DNA of 64,000 nucleotides, taken from assembly GCF_937616625.2 (NCBI RefSeq), contig NC_065570.1:33177665-33241664 (forward strand), given 5' to 3'. The stretch is from Mercurialis annua (Eukaryota > Streptophyta > Magnoliopsida > Malpighiales > Euphorbiaceae). A program made the position numbers and the translations under genes. Each line of letters opens with the position of its first letter. Position 1 is the stretch's first letter. Below are positions 47,951-59,778 of the stretch, piece by piece. A model generated the notes under the pieces. The model was not told the DNA's origin. It saw only the letters and a program-made list of their open reading frames with translations, and did not search any database.

Positions 47951-50900
47951 ATGTAATTTATAATTCCGAGGGCTTAGGTCTTGTTTGGAAAAACGAGCAA
48001 ACGGTATTGTGACATTAATTACATTTGATTAAATTCTGTCTAGGAGATTGGTACTTAAGTGGTCCGCTCGTGACCCTCCAATCTATCCTGGGAATTTTTC
48101 TAATGTGATTATTTAACACAATACGTGACTCGCTTGTGCATTATGTTGTCGTCAACAAAACATGCGGAACAAATAATAGTTTGCTCATTCTTTTGTGGCT
48201 AAAGAATGAGACCTAGGACGTCCATGATCATACATGTGTGATTGCATGATTCATTTTAGCTTTAATATGTATGAGATGCATGCTAAAATGTGTTGTGGGC
48301 TTAGTGAGACCGGAATAACTTAATTCCCTAAGAAATCTTCCTAAAAGTAAAAAGATTAAGTTTATATTGATTAATCATTAAATTGATTTATCAATGGCTC
48401 TCCATTGGAGCAATAAACTAACACGCTTTGAGTTATCATCTTGTCGGCTATGGATACATAGGGGTGAGATGATATCGTCAAGAGATGTTGTCGAGTTTAT
48501 TGTTAAGCATGCGATGTTGCGTGTGTAGTCGATATAATATACGGCGAGAAAGGCAATTAGGCGTACCTGAGTCGTATATTATTCAAATCGATACATCTTA
48601 GTTGATTCAATGGGTTAAACTTAACTAATGTGGAAACCCAAGAATAGCATTAAGTACTTGAGGGTGCAAGCATTAGGAGCCGGAAATGATTGAACCTCAT
48701 ATGAGATATGATGAACAAGTAGTTGTTCACTTATATATCATTTTGATCCCAAGAATAGCATTAAGTACTTGAGGGAAAGATAAATGAGTATAAGAATTCA
48801 ATCACCCGCTTGAATCTTTTTCCAACAAAGATTCACGTTTCCTATTTTGGAAGTGTAGGATTCGAAAAAGATAGTGGGAGGCCATTTTGATAAAGACCAA
48901 GTCATTATGGTTTAAATATACAAAATAACATGAATACTAATTAGAGATCTTTGCTATCTAAGGGATAATAAGATTAAATAGAATTCTTTAAAGTGACATT
49001 CACGATAGTAATCCGCTAGTGGTTTAAAATCATTTTTGTTTGATTAAGATATTTAGATGCCTCCAAGGCTATTGCGAAAAAGAAATGCACATCGGTTAAC
49101 AAAGAAAAATGTTTTCATTTGTTAAGATGTAGGACAATATAAGTCATTGCCGGAAATATTTGGAATATTTGAAAGGCGGTTCGGTCAATAAAAGAAAGTG
49201 TTTCTTTTGTCAAACCGAAAGACATTGAAATGGAAATTTCATTAAGTATTGTGAATACTTAAAGGGCAATGACTGGAGGAACAACTCCATCAAGAACATG
49301 TGTCTATCTCATGTTCCAATGTCAATTGCTCATTTAAAAGCTTGGGTATTGAATACCGATGCTCATTCTCACATTTGTTTATCTTTTATGGATTTAGTAA
49401 AAGTGAGAAAGAAAGGAAAAAGATGAAGTAATCTTAAATCTCGGGAATGACGCAAGCGTTGCGACAAGAGCTATAGGATCAACTTCAATTTTCTTAAATA
49501 AACATAAGTTGTACTTAAACAAGTTTTTTGTACTCACCCAATATATATAGAAATATCATATCCGAATTTGTGTGACAAATTTGGTAGTTGATTTTCTATT
49601 TGCAAAGGATGTTTGTAGTATTATGTTTGATAATACGGAGTTGGGTATGGATATGTACAAAATGTTCTTTATGACTTGAATAAAGATGTTTAATGCAAAA
49701 GATGTTTTGGAAATTAATACCATAAGTTATCAAACTTCTAAACAACTTTGGCATTTATAATTAGGACATATTGCAAAAGATAGACGTAACAAGTTAGATA
49801 GAATGGGAATCTTGAGCAATCAAGATTTTGCATCTCTTTCGATTTGTGAGTCGTATCCTAAAGGCAACATGGCCTGATTATTCTTTATGGGACAAAAAGG
49901 TAGAGCTAATGCCGTTTAAGAGATCATACATAGTGATGTATATGGTACGTTTAAAGAAACGGACCAAGGTAGATACTTATACTTCATTTTCTACATCGAT
50001 GATTTATCACGATATAGTTAAGTTTGTCTTATGAAGAACAAACATGAAGATTTTGAAATGTTCAAATGACTTCAAGAATGAAGTAGAAAACCAAATTGGA
50101 AAAGGTATTAATAGTTTACGATGTGATCGAAAAGGGAAGAATACTTGAGTACAGAATTTGGTATGTTCCTAAAAGGAATGTGGTATTATTTTTCAACTTA
50201 CTCTTTGGGAACACCATGGTTGAATGGTGCGTCTGTCAAGAAGGACGTATCGTACATTGTGGGAAATGATACGATCAATAATGAGCTATATACTGAGTTA
50301 TCCATCTCGTTATAGGGTCAAGCACTTCTTACCGCAAATAAAATTCTAAATTAAATTCCAACTAAATTTTCACCATAGATACCTTATGAGATATGGTATG
50401 GAATCAAGTCTTAAGGATGTTAAGATTTGAGGGTGTTCGGAACGTATCAGGAAACTGATATCCGATAAATTTGGAATCAAAATCAATCATGGAAAGGTTA
50501 TGTTGGATATCCTAAAGACAGTTTAGGATATTGTTTCTATATTCGAACCGAACAAACAATCGTTGTTTAACAGTGGTAGTCTTTCTTAATAAAGCGTTTA
50601 TTCAAGAGGGACACTAAGAAAGGAATATAGAATTAGATGAGGAGTCATCTAGTTACCAACAAAATAATGAATCAATGAAGATTGACCAAACCCACTAAAA
50701 GCCGGAGTTAGTAAAAGATGTATCTACATTAACATCTCGAAGATCAAGTAGAGTATCTCGTCAACCAGAGAGATATGGTTTTCCCACATGATAAACAAAA
50801 GTCGTTTAGTCATGGAGAAAAAGATCAAATGTTGATCCCTCTACTTATTTGGAAACTATATATGATATAGATTTTTAAAAAAAAATGGTTTGAAGCAATA

Positions 50901-50995
50901 AAATCTGAAATGGATTCCATTTATAGTAACCAAATTTTGGGAGCTAGTCGATCCATCCGAAGGTATTATACCGATAAGGATTAAATGGATCTTCA
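47951..50995 (+). pseudogene. Copia internal region, plus arm: leader, gag, integrase, start of RT (decayed)
   Basis: Decayed gag-pol of a Ty1/copia element in plus orientation with no frame longer than about 70 codons. Recognisable remnants include a GAG-pre-integrase motif at about 49745-49870 (LGHIAKDRRNKLDRMGIL), an integrase core start at about 49917-50040 (IIHSDVYGT, then a YFIFYIDDLSRY-like stretch), and the beginning of RT at about 50880-50995 (KWFEAIKSEMDS). Stops at 49758-49760 and 49917-49919 have counterparts at the same codons in the minus arm. The whole stretch pairs with 54455-57496 as an inverted repeat. The gag part (48-49.6 kb) is too decayed to assign by motif. Confidence 0.85.
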
Positions 50996-52432
50996 TGTGT
51001 AAAATTTGTACTAATGGAAAGGTGGCGACCTTTAAAGCTAGGCTTGTTGCAAAAGATTTTTGCTAGAGACAAGAAGTTGTATTGTGAATACACTTTCTCG
51101 CTGGTAGGCATGCTTAAGTCCATCCAGATTCTTCTTGCCATAGCTACATATGTAGATTCTATGGTTGGACATGTTGATGTAAGAACCATATTCCTTAATA
51201 GTTAAATTAAGGAGTATATCTATATGGAACAAGCCGAGGATTTTGAATCCGAAGAAGGTTCTGAGGCGTGTAAGCTAAAATGATCCCTAATGGATGGAAA
51301 CAAAGCTTCGATATTCGTCTTCTTGATAAAGTCGTAAGGAGTTACGAATTTATTAAAAACGATGATAAACCCAATGTTTACAAGAAGGTTAGTGGGAGCA
51401 GACTCACTTTTGTGATCTTGTATCTAGATAACATATTACTAATACATAATTATATCGGAATGTTAACTTTTGTAAAACTTTGGTTTATCTAATACGTACT
51501 CCATCAAAGACCACGAAGAGGTAGCCTAAATTCTCAGTATTAGACTCTATATAGATAGATCTAAGAGAATAATTGGTTTCTCCTAAAGGCTCTTCTTAGA
51601 AAAGATATTGAAGTAGTTCAATATGGAAGTTCTAAGAGAGGATTGATACTAGTTAGGCATAAAATAAATCTTTCAAAGGGAGTGTCTTCCGAAACTTCTG
51701 AAGAAAGAAACAATCTAGCAAAGATACCATAAGCTTCGGCAATTGGTAGTGTGAGGTATGTGTTGCCACATACAAAGCTAGAAATTGTCTATGCGGTTAG
51801 TGGGACTAATCAATTTTAATCCAATCTATGTTGAGAACATTAGATGGATGTTAAAGGTATCTTTAAGTACTTTTATAGAACTAAAGATATGGTATTAACA
51901 AATGGAGAACGAGATTTTTAAGTAGACCGTTTTACAGATTTTGATTAATAATCAGATATGGATAATAGAGAGTCTATCTCTAGATTCATATTTATCTATA
52001 ATGAAGGAGTAGTGAGCTAGAAGTGTTCTAAGCAAGAATAAACTCCATATTCCATTATAGAAGCCGAGTATATTATGGCATGAGATGTTGTAATAGAATG
52101 TGTTTGGATAAAATAGTTCTTAATAGAACCAAGTACGGTTTCTTCCATTAAGTCGACAGTTCCTCTTTTCTGCGACCACAATGGTGCTACTGCCATAGCA
52201 AAGGAAACTGGGTCTCACAACTTATCCAAACATAAGGAAAGGCATTATCATATTATCTAAAGAAATTGTTGGAAAGAGAAAATTGTTTCTCTAAAAGATT
52301 GCATCAGCCGATAACACGGCTGACCCACTGACAAAGCCCATGACTTAGAGTCATTAAGGTTTACATGACATAGAGTCATTAAGATTTACATCTTGTTAAG
52401 ATGGGGCTTAGATATAGTTTCCAATGGCACTA
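50996..52432 (+). pseudogene. Copia RT and RNase H remnants (unique, plus strand)
   Basis: Continues the plus pol and has no partner in the minus arm. RT remnants include KARLVAKDF-like sequence near 51030, MLKSIQILLAIATYVDS near 51107, a DVRTIFLN motif at about 51175, KEYIYMEQAEDF near 51208, and the catalytic box region reading YLDNILLI near 51420, where the usual YVDD has become YLDN. RNase H remnants at about 52040-52350 include AEYIMA, PLFCDHNGATAIAKE and SKHKERHYHI. Multiple stops and frameshifts split these pieces, so no enzyme can be made. The segment ends at the polypurine tract. Confidence 0.85.
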
Positions 52433-52447
52433 GTGCAAGTGGGAGAT
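52433..52447 (+). other. Polypurine tract, plus copia copy
   Basis: GTGCAAGTGGGAGAT directly before the plus LTR at 52448, the same tract as that on the minus strand at 47931. It identifies 52448-54454 as a 3' LTR belonging to the plus internal region. Confidence 0.88.
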
Positions 52448-53645
52448 TGTTAGTAGTATGTGCCCTAGGGCCATTTGATCATGTATATTTGTAGAACTAA
52501 TCCCAATGGCAAAGATATATATGTTCTAATTGAACTAAGTGTCTCATCAACTAAGTGTTCATTTATTACGTATTGTCCTTATCACATTGTGGTAGAATCT
52601 ATTCTTAAGGTGTTAAGAATATGAGTTACAGATTTTATTATACATGTGATCTAAATAACAGTTCATGATCGATGGGGTCCTACGAATAAGGGCATCGTAT
52701 TATCCCGGAAAGATTGTCACCTCTGTTTATTCTCCTAATTAGTAAGGAGTTACTAATTATAGGAAGTAGTGAGTGTCATACTACTTGATGGAGATCAGGA
52801 TAAACATGTGGACACTCAAGATGTTGAGTGGGTCGAACAAGTGACGCTAGATGACTTATACATGGTATTTCATCAAAGTCAATTTAATGTCATCTAGTTC
52901 ATAATTGTACATATGTCCTTTGACTTGCGGTGACACTATCTTGTATATAGGTGATTAGAGTTTGATACTCCTTATCCCTAGATCTTTCATGAGCTAGGGT
53001 CGCGGGATGTGTTGGCTCTAGTTAGTTGTATATGGAGATAGGGGTTTAACCAAGAGAGGATTTATCACTCCGGATAAACGGAAAAAAGATTCTATGCTAT
53101 CTCAAATTGTTCTTGATGGATGATAAAACCTGCGCGGGTGTATATGACTTACTTAGAAAGTTGTTTCTATTGGAAGTCATATTTATCAAGAATAAGAACT
53201 GAGATGAGGTCATATGATTAAGACAAACAGTGTTTGACTTAACCGTGACACTAGTCGAGATCGGAATCTTAGATGAAGGGAATTTTGAGTGTACGGTAAT
53301 TATGAACATTGGTTCATAAAGAATGCATCGAAACATTCATATCTATTTGGGGGTCGTGATATGTTGCTAGACGTCACTCACGATCTACGAGAATTAATAA
53401 TTAATGGGATTTAATTATTTAATATAAGAAAGGCGTTTCTTATGATTCTCGTTGCCATATAGATGTGAACCTAGTTAGTCACACACAATAGGGTGTGCAA
53501 CCGATTGAGTTTACGAGAGATCGATTTCATATAGATACTAGCATATCTCGGAAATTAATCTAAGATGAAAAACAAGTATAAATTAGGGACTAATTTGTAA
53601 GAGTTATAAATTAGTAGGCACCTAATTGTATTTTGTCCAAGTTAA

Positions 53646-53794
53646 TGTGATGATGTCATGTGATGATGTCACGATGATGTCATGTGATGATGTCACGATG
53701 ATGTCATGTGATGATGTCATGATGATGTCATGTGACGATGTCACGATGATGTCATGTGATGATGTCATATGATGATGTCACGTGATGATGTCAT
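53646..53794. repeat. GATGATGTCA minisatellite in middle copia LTR
   Basis: Counterpart of the ACATCATC minisatellite of the outer LTRs, read on the other strand. It is longer than in either outer copy, with a different mix of CACGATGATGTC and CATGTGATGATGTC units, so the tract has changed length independently. Confidence 0.85.
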
Positions 53795-54012
53795 GTATGT
53801 CTCTGTGTGTGACACCTAGCATCCGACGTGTCAGAAGGTGGCAACACCTATGCTTGATGTGTGACACCTAGCATGTGATGTGTCAGATGGTGGCAACACC
53901 TATGCTTTTTGTGTGACACCTAGCATGTGAGGTGTCGAATGGTGGCAACACCTTTGCTTGGTGTGTGACACCTAGCATGTGACGTGTTGCATTCTTAAGC
54001 AAAGCTCTACCC

Positions 54013-54020
54013 TATAAATA
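54013..54020 (+). promoter_or_regulatory. TATA box, middle copia LTR
   Basis: TATAAATA within CTACCCTATAAATAGAGG. Transcription from here runs rightwards into the minus arm, that is, antisense to the gag-pol remnants at 54455-57496. Antisense RNA is therefore possible if the promoter is active. Confidence 0.7.
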
Positions 54021-54454
54021 GAGGTTGCCTTTGCTCATTCTACATACACAACACACTTAAGAGAGCATATTTGAAGGAGTTCAAGTAGTCATCAATCACA
54101 GAAAAGTTTGGAGAAAGTTTTTCATACATCCCAGCAAAGACGTAATCGAGGCGAGAGTTTGAGCTTAGGGTTGCTCGGCAAGAGAAACTCTTGCAGATTA
54201 CTTCAAGGCGAGGATTCAATCGGACGCATACTCGTGTGGACGAGCTTGAGGTCGCCATACTATCGGGACTACAAGAATCGTTGGAGAATCGACATAGGTA
54301 TTCTTCTTACGGTTTCTAGATGCGTGCTTTAATTACTAGATGATACGACGATCCATTTGTTATTGATATGATCAATTTCTGGATCCGAATTGTTGGAATT
54401 CCAATTTTGAATTGAAATATACGATCCGGACCGTCACGTCCCGCTGCACCAACA

Positions 54455-57400
54455 TGAAGATCCATTTAAACCTTATTGGTATAATACCTTTGAATGGATC
54501 GATTAGCTCCTAAAATTTGGTTTCTTTATATGGAATCCATTTCAGATTTTATTCCTTCAAACCAATTTTGAAGAATCTATATCACATATAGTTTCCTCAT
54601 AAGTAGAGGGATCAACACTTGATCTTTTACTCCATGACTAAACAACTCTTGTTTATCATGTGGGAAAACCATCTCTCTACGGTGGACGAGATACTCTACT
54701 TAATCTTCGAGTTGTTAATGTAGATACATATTTTACTAACTCCGACTTTTAATGGGTTTGATCAATCTTCATTGATTCATTATTTTGTTGGTAACTAGAT
54801 GACTCCTCATCTAATTCTATATTCCTTTCTTAGTGTCCCTCTTGAATAAACGCTTTATTAAGAAAGACTACCACCATTAACCAACGATTGTTTGTTCGGT
54901 TCGAATATAGAAACAATATCCTAAACTGTCTTTAGGATATTCAACATAACCTTTCCATGATTGATTTTGATTCCAAATTTATCGGATATCAGTTTCCTGA
55001 TATGTTCCTAACACCCTCAAATCTTAACATCCTTAAGACTTGATTCCATACAATATCTCATAAGGTATATATGGTGAAAATTTAGTTGGAATTTAATTTA
55101 GAATTTTATTTGCGGTAAGAAGTGCTTGACCCTATAACGAGATGGATAAGTCAGTATATAGCTCATTATTGATCGTATCATTTCCCACAATGTACGATAC
55201 GTCCTTCTTGACAGACGCACCATTCAACCATGGTGTTCCCAAAGAGTAAGTTGAAAAATTATACCACATTCCTTTTAGGAACATACCAAATTCTGTACTC
55301 AAGTATTCTTCCCTTTTCGATCACATCGTAAAGTATTAATACCTTTTCCAATTTGGTTTTCTACTTCATTCTTGAAGTCATTTGAACATTTCAAAATCTT
55401 CATGTTTGTTCTTCATAAGACAAACTTAACTATATCGTGATAAATCATCGATGTAGAAAATGAAGTATAAGTATTTACCTTGGTCCGTTTCTTTAAGCGT
55501 ACCATATACATCACTATGTATGATCTCTTAAACGGCTTTGGCTCTACCACTTTGTCCCATAAAGAATGACCAGGTCATTTTGCCTTTAAGATACGACTCA
55601 CAAATCGGAAGCGATGCAAAATCTTGATTGCTCAAGATTCCCATCCTATCTGACTTGTTATGTCTATCTTTTGCAATATGCCCTAATCATAAGTACCAAA
55701 GTTGTTTAGAAGTTTGATAACTTATGGTATTAATTTCCAAAACATCTTTTGCATTAAACATCTTTATTCAAGTCATAAAGAACATTTTGTACATATCCAT
55801 ACCCAACTCCGTATTATCAAACATAATACTACAAACATCCTTTGCAAATAGAAAATCAACTACCAAATTTGTCACACAAATTCGGATATGATATTTCTAT
55901 ATATATTGGGTGAGTACAAAAAACTTGTATAAGTACAACTTATGTTTATTTAAGAAAATTGAAGTTGATCCTATAGCTCTTGTCGCAACGCTTGCGTCAT
56001 TCCTGAGATTTAAGATTACTTCATCCTTTTCCTTTCTTTCTCACTTTTACTAAATCCGTAAAAGATCAACAAATGTGAGAATTAGCATCGGTATTCAATG
56101 CCCAAGCTTTTAAATGAGCAATTGACATTGGAATATGAGATGGACACATTCTTGATGGAATTGTCGTTCCTCTCGACATTGCCCTTTAAGTATTCACAAT
56201 ACTTAATGTAATTCCATTTCAATGTCTTTCGGTTTGACAAAAGAAACACTTTCTTTTATTGACCGAACCGCCTTTTAAATATTCCAAATATTTCCGGCTA
56301 TGACTTATACTGTCCTACATCTTAACAAACGAAAACACTTTTCTTTGTTAACCAATGTGCATTTCTTTTTCGCAAAAGCCTTGGAGGCATCTAAATATCT
56401 TAATCAATCAAAAAATGGTTTTAAACCACTAGCCGATTACTATCGTGAATGTCACTTAAAAAGATTCTATTTAATCTTATTATCCTTTAGATAGCAAAGA
56501 TCTCTAATTAGTATTCGTGTTATTTTGTATATTTAACCATAATGATTTGGTCTCTATCAAAATGGCCTCCCACTATCTTTTTCGAATCCTACACTTCCAA
56601 AATAGGAAACGTGAATCTTTGTTGGAAAAAGATTCAAGCGGGTGATTGAATTCTTATACTCATTTATCTTTCCCTCAAGTACTTAATGCTATTCTTGGGA
56701 TCAAAATGATATATAAGTGAACAACTACTTGTTCATCATATCTCATATGAGGTTCAATCATTTCCGGCTCCTAATGCTTTCACCCTCAAGTACTTAATGC
56801 TATTCTTGGGTTTCCACATTAGTTAAGTTTAACCCATTGAATCAACTAAGATGTATCGATTTGAATAATATACGACTCAGGTACGCCTAATTGCCTTTCT
56901 CGCCGTATATTATATCGACTACACCCGCAACATCGCATGCTTAACAATAAACTCGTCAACATCTCTTGACGATATCATCTCACCCCTATGTATCCATAGC
57001 CGATAAGATGATAACTCAAAGCGTGTTAGTTTATTGCTCCAATGGAGAGCCATTGATAAATCAATTTAATGATTAATCAATATAAACTTAATCTTTTTAC
57101 TTTTAGGAAGATTTCTTAGGGTTTTAAGTTATTCCGGTCTCACTAAGTCCACAACACATTGTAGCATGCATCTCATACATATTAAAGCTAAAATGAATCA
57201 TGCAATCACACATGTATGATCATGGACTTCCTAGGTCTCATTCTTTAGCCACAAAAGAATGAGCAAACTATTATTTGTTCCGCATGTTTTGTTGACGACA
57301 GCATAATGCACAAGCGAGTCACGTATTGTATTAAATAATCACATTAGAAAAATTCCCAGGATAGATTAGAGGGTCACGAGCGGACCACTTAAGTACCAAT

Positions 57401-57496
57401 CTCCTAGACAGAATTTAATCAAATGTAATTAATGTCACAATACTGTTTGCTCGTTTTTGCAAACAAGACCTAAGCCCTCGGAATTATAAATTACAT
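54455..57496 (-). pseudogene. Copia internal region, minus arm: RT start, integrase, gag, leader (decayed)
   Basis: Reverse complement of 47951-50995, nearly the same length (3042 against 3045 bp) and about 97% identical on the stretches I compared. Read on the minus strand it holds the same leader, decayed gag, GAG-pre-integrase motif (about 55590-55710) and integrase start (about 55400-55540), and it ends in RT at 54455. The stop at 55687-55689 (TGA) is at the same codon as the TAA at 49758 of the plus arm. The TAA at 55528-55530 matches the TAA at 49917. Pol after this point, including the RT catalytic box and RNase H, is missing from this copy. Confidence 0.87.
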
Positions 57497-57797
57497 GCCA
57501 ATTAATAATTCCTAAGTCCATGATTATTAATACATGCATTCAATCGTAAAGCTTTAATACTCGATGATACGGTGGCTCTGATACCACTGTTGGTTCCCAG
57601 CCAATAGTGAGGTTGTGGACCAATATGGACTCGATCCTATCTCATAGGGTGACATCCATATGTACCTACCAAAGCACGCATCACATACGCTCTAGGGTGG
57701 AGAGCCTCACTTCGTCACACGATCATGAGTGAGAGTTCCCTAGAATCGGATAATCGACACATCTCCATGTGTTGCATCTCCATGCACATTATCCTTT
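57497..57797 (-). other. Leader of the minus copia element with a second PBS-like site
   Basis: The 5' leader between internal region and PBS. It lacks a counterpart in the plus arm, which starts at 47951. At 57575-57586 it has GCTCTGATACCA, the exact complement of the initiator-Met PBS, followed at 57588 by TGTTGGTTCC, which looks like an LTR end. About 220 bp further on comes the real PBS and LTR. No coding sequence is seen. Confidence 0.7.
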
Positions 57798-57809
57798 GCT
57801 CCGATACCA
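57798..57809 (-). other. Primer-binding site of the minus copia element
   Basis: TGGTATCGGAGC on the minus strand, one base after the CAACA end of the LTR at 57811. It matches the initiator-Met type except for one A to G change at position 8. It identifies the right-hand LTR as the 5' LTR. Confidence 0.85.
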
Positions 57810-58248
57810 CTGTTGGTGCAGCGGGACGTGAGGGTCCGAATCGTATATTTCAATTCAAAATTGGAATTCCAACAATTCGGATCCAGAAATTGATCATATC
57901 AATAAAAAATGGATCGTCGTATCATATAGTAATTAAAGCACGCATCTAGAAACCGTAAGAAGAATGCCTATGTCGATTCTCCAACGATTCTTGTAGTCCC
58001 GATAGTACGGCGACCTCAAGCTCGTCCACACGAGTATGCGTCCGATTGAATCCTCGCCTTGAAGTAATCTGCAAGAGTTTCTCTTGCTGAGCAACCCAAA
58101 GCTCAAACTCTCGCCTCGATTACGTCTTTGCTGGGATGTATGAAAAACTTTCTCCAAGCTTTTCTGTGATTGATGACTACTTGAACTCCTTCAAATATGC
58201 TCTCTTAAGTGTGGTGTGTTGTTGTGTTAAATGAGCAAAGACAACCTC

Positions 58249-58256
58249 TATTTATA
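58249..58256 (-). promoter_or_regulatory. TATA box, right copia LTR
   Basis: TATAAATA on the minus strand within CTACCCTATAAATAGAGG. This would be the promoter for the genomic RNA of the composite element. RNA that read from here to the left LTR would contain both arms of the inverted repeat. Confidence 0.7.
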
Positions 58257-58274
58257 GGGTAGAGCTTTGCTTAA

Positions 58275-58466
58275 GAATGCAACACCTCACATGCTAGGTG
58301 TCACACACCAAGCAAAGGTGTTGCCACCATTCGACACCTCAAATGCTAGGTGTCACACACCAAGCATAGGTGTTACCACCATCTGACACATCACATGCTA
58401 GGTGTCACACATCAAGCATAGGTGTTGCCACCTTCTGACACGTCGGATGCTAGGTGTCACACACAG
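58275..58466. repeat. Roughly 66-bp tandem repeats in right copia LTR
   Basis: Same four-copy AGGTGTCACAC...AGGTGTTGCCACC array as in the left outer LTR at 46405-46600, with one visible substitution (CACACATC against CACATATC). Confidence 0.8.
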
Positions 58467-58475
58467 AGACATACA

Positions 58476-58573
58476 TGACATCATCGTGACATCATCACAT
58501 GACATCATCGTGACATCATCACATGACATCATCACGTGACATCATCGTGACATCATCACATGACATCATCACA
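58476..58573. repeat. ACATCATC minisatellite in right copia LTR
   Basis: Same tract as at 46609-46730 but one 24-bp period shorter. Confidence 0.88.
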
Positions 58574-59773
58574 TTAACTTGGTTAAAATACAATTAGGTG
58601 CTTACTAATTTATAACTCTTACAAATTAGTCCCTAATTTATACTTGTTTTTCATCTTAGATTAATTTCCGAGATATGCTAGTATCTATATGACATCGATC
58701 TCTCGTAAACTCAATCGGTTGCACACCCTATTGTGTGTGACTAACTAGGTTCACATCTATATGGCAACAAGAGTCATAAGAAACGCCTTTCTTATATTAA
58801 ATAATTAAATCCCATTAATTATTAATTCTCGTAGATCGTGAGTGACGTCTAGCAACATATCACGACCCCCAAATGGATATGAATGTTTCGATGCATTCTT
58901 TATGAACCAATGTTCATAATTACCGTACACTCAAAATTCCCTTCATCTAAGATTCCAATCTCGACTAGTGTCACGGTTAAGTCAAACACTGTATGTCTTG
59001 ATTATATGACCTCATCTCTCAGTTCTAATTCTTGATAAATATGACTTCCACTAGAAACAACTTTCTATGTAAGTCATATACACCTGCGCAGGTTTTATCA
59101 TCCATCAAGAACAATTTGAGATAGCATAGAATCTTGTCTCCGTTCATCCAGAGTGATGAATCCTTTCTAGGTTAAACCCCTATCTCCATATACTACTAAC
59201 TAGAGCCAACACATCCCGCGACCCTAGCTCATGAAAGATCTAGGGTTAAGGAGTATCAAACTCTAATCACCTATATACAAGATAGTGTCACCGCAAGTCA
59301 AAGGACATATGTACAATTATGAACTAGATGAAATTAAATTGACTTTGATGAAATACCATGTATAAGTCATCTAGCGTCACTTGTTCGACCCACTCAACAT
59401 CTTGAGTGTCCACATGTTTATCCTGATCTCCATCAAGTAGTATGAGACTCACTACTTCCTATAATTAGTAACTCCTTACCAATCAGGAGAATAAACAGAG
59501 GTGACAATCTTTCTGGGATAATACGATGCCCTTATTCGTAGGACCCCATCGATCATGAACTATTATTTAGATCACATGCATAATAAATTCTGTAACTCAT
59601 ATTCTTAACACCTTAAGAATAGATTCTACCACAATGTGATAAGGACAATACGTAATAAATGAACACTTAGTTGATGAGACACTTAGTTCAATTAGAACAT
59701 ATATATCTTTGCCATTGGGATTAGTTCTACAAATATACATGATCAAATGGCCCTAGGGCACATACTACTAACA

Positions 59774-59778
59774 GCGAG
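59774..59778 (+). repeat. Target-site duplication, right copy (GCGAG)
   Basis: Second copy of the 5-bp duplication. The following AAGTTAGTGACATTC continues the host pol frame. Confidence 0.95.

Larger units (their letters stand above)
52448..54454 (+). repeat. Copia middle LTR, plus orientation
   Basis: 2007 bp from TGTTAGTAGTATG to GCTGCACCAACA, opposite in orientation to both outer LTRs. The first 370 bp differ from the outer LTRs by about 2%, much more than the outer pair differ from each other. It is followed at 54455 not by the expected flank but by the minus-strand RT sequence of the other internal copy. The last ACA is shared between the LTR end and that RT sequence, so the exact boundary is ambiguous by 3 bp. 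Confidence 0.93.
45944..59773 (-). mobile_element. Nested Ty1/copia composite with three LTRs
   Basis: 13,830 bp from TGTTGGTGCAGC to CTACTAACA, bounded by 5-bp GCGAG duplications. Order on the plus strand: minus LTR (45944-47930), minus polypurine tract, plus internal region (47951-52447), plus LTR (52448-54454), minus internal region (54455-57810), minus LTR (57811-59773). The outer LTRs and the PBS at 57798 define a minus-strand element. The copia order is supported by GAG-pre-integrase, integrase, RT and RNase H remnants in that order. All coding parts are degenerate. One explanation is a second family member inserted head-on in the RT region of the first, followed by a deletion that removed its 5' LTR and the host element's 3' pol. 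The outer LTRs differ by about 0.4%. Confidence 0.93.
57811..59773 (-). repeat. Copia outer LTR, right (5' LTR of the minus element)
   Basis: 1963 bp, near-identical to 45944-47930. Differences I can see are about eight substitutions and one missing 24-bp minisatellite period. It drives transcription leftwards through 57810-54455 and then into the antisense middle LTR. A 74-codon frame starting with TTG (57933-58157) is present in all three LTRs but only because the LTRs are related. Confidence 0.95.

Noticed and set aside
51014..51492. Possible functional copia RT
   Set aside because: The short frames match RT, but the domain is broken by stops and the catalytic box is altered, so I call it a remnant.
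54108..54332. 74-codon frame conserved in all three copia LTRs (also 46066-46290 and 57933-58157)
   Set aside because: It starts with TTG, not ATG, and conservation is fully explained by LTR identity.
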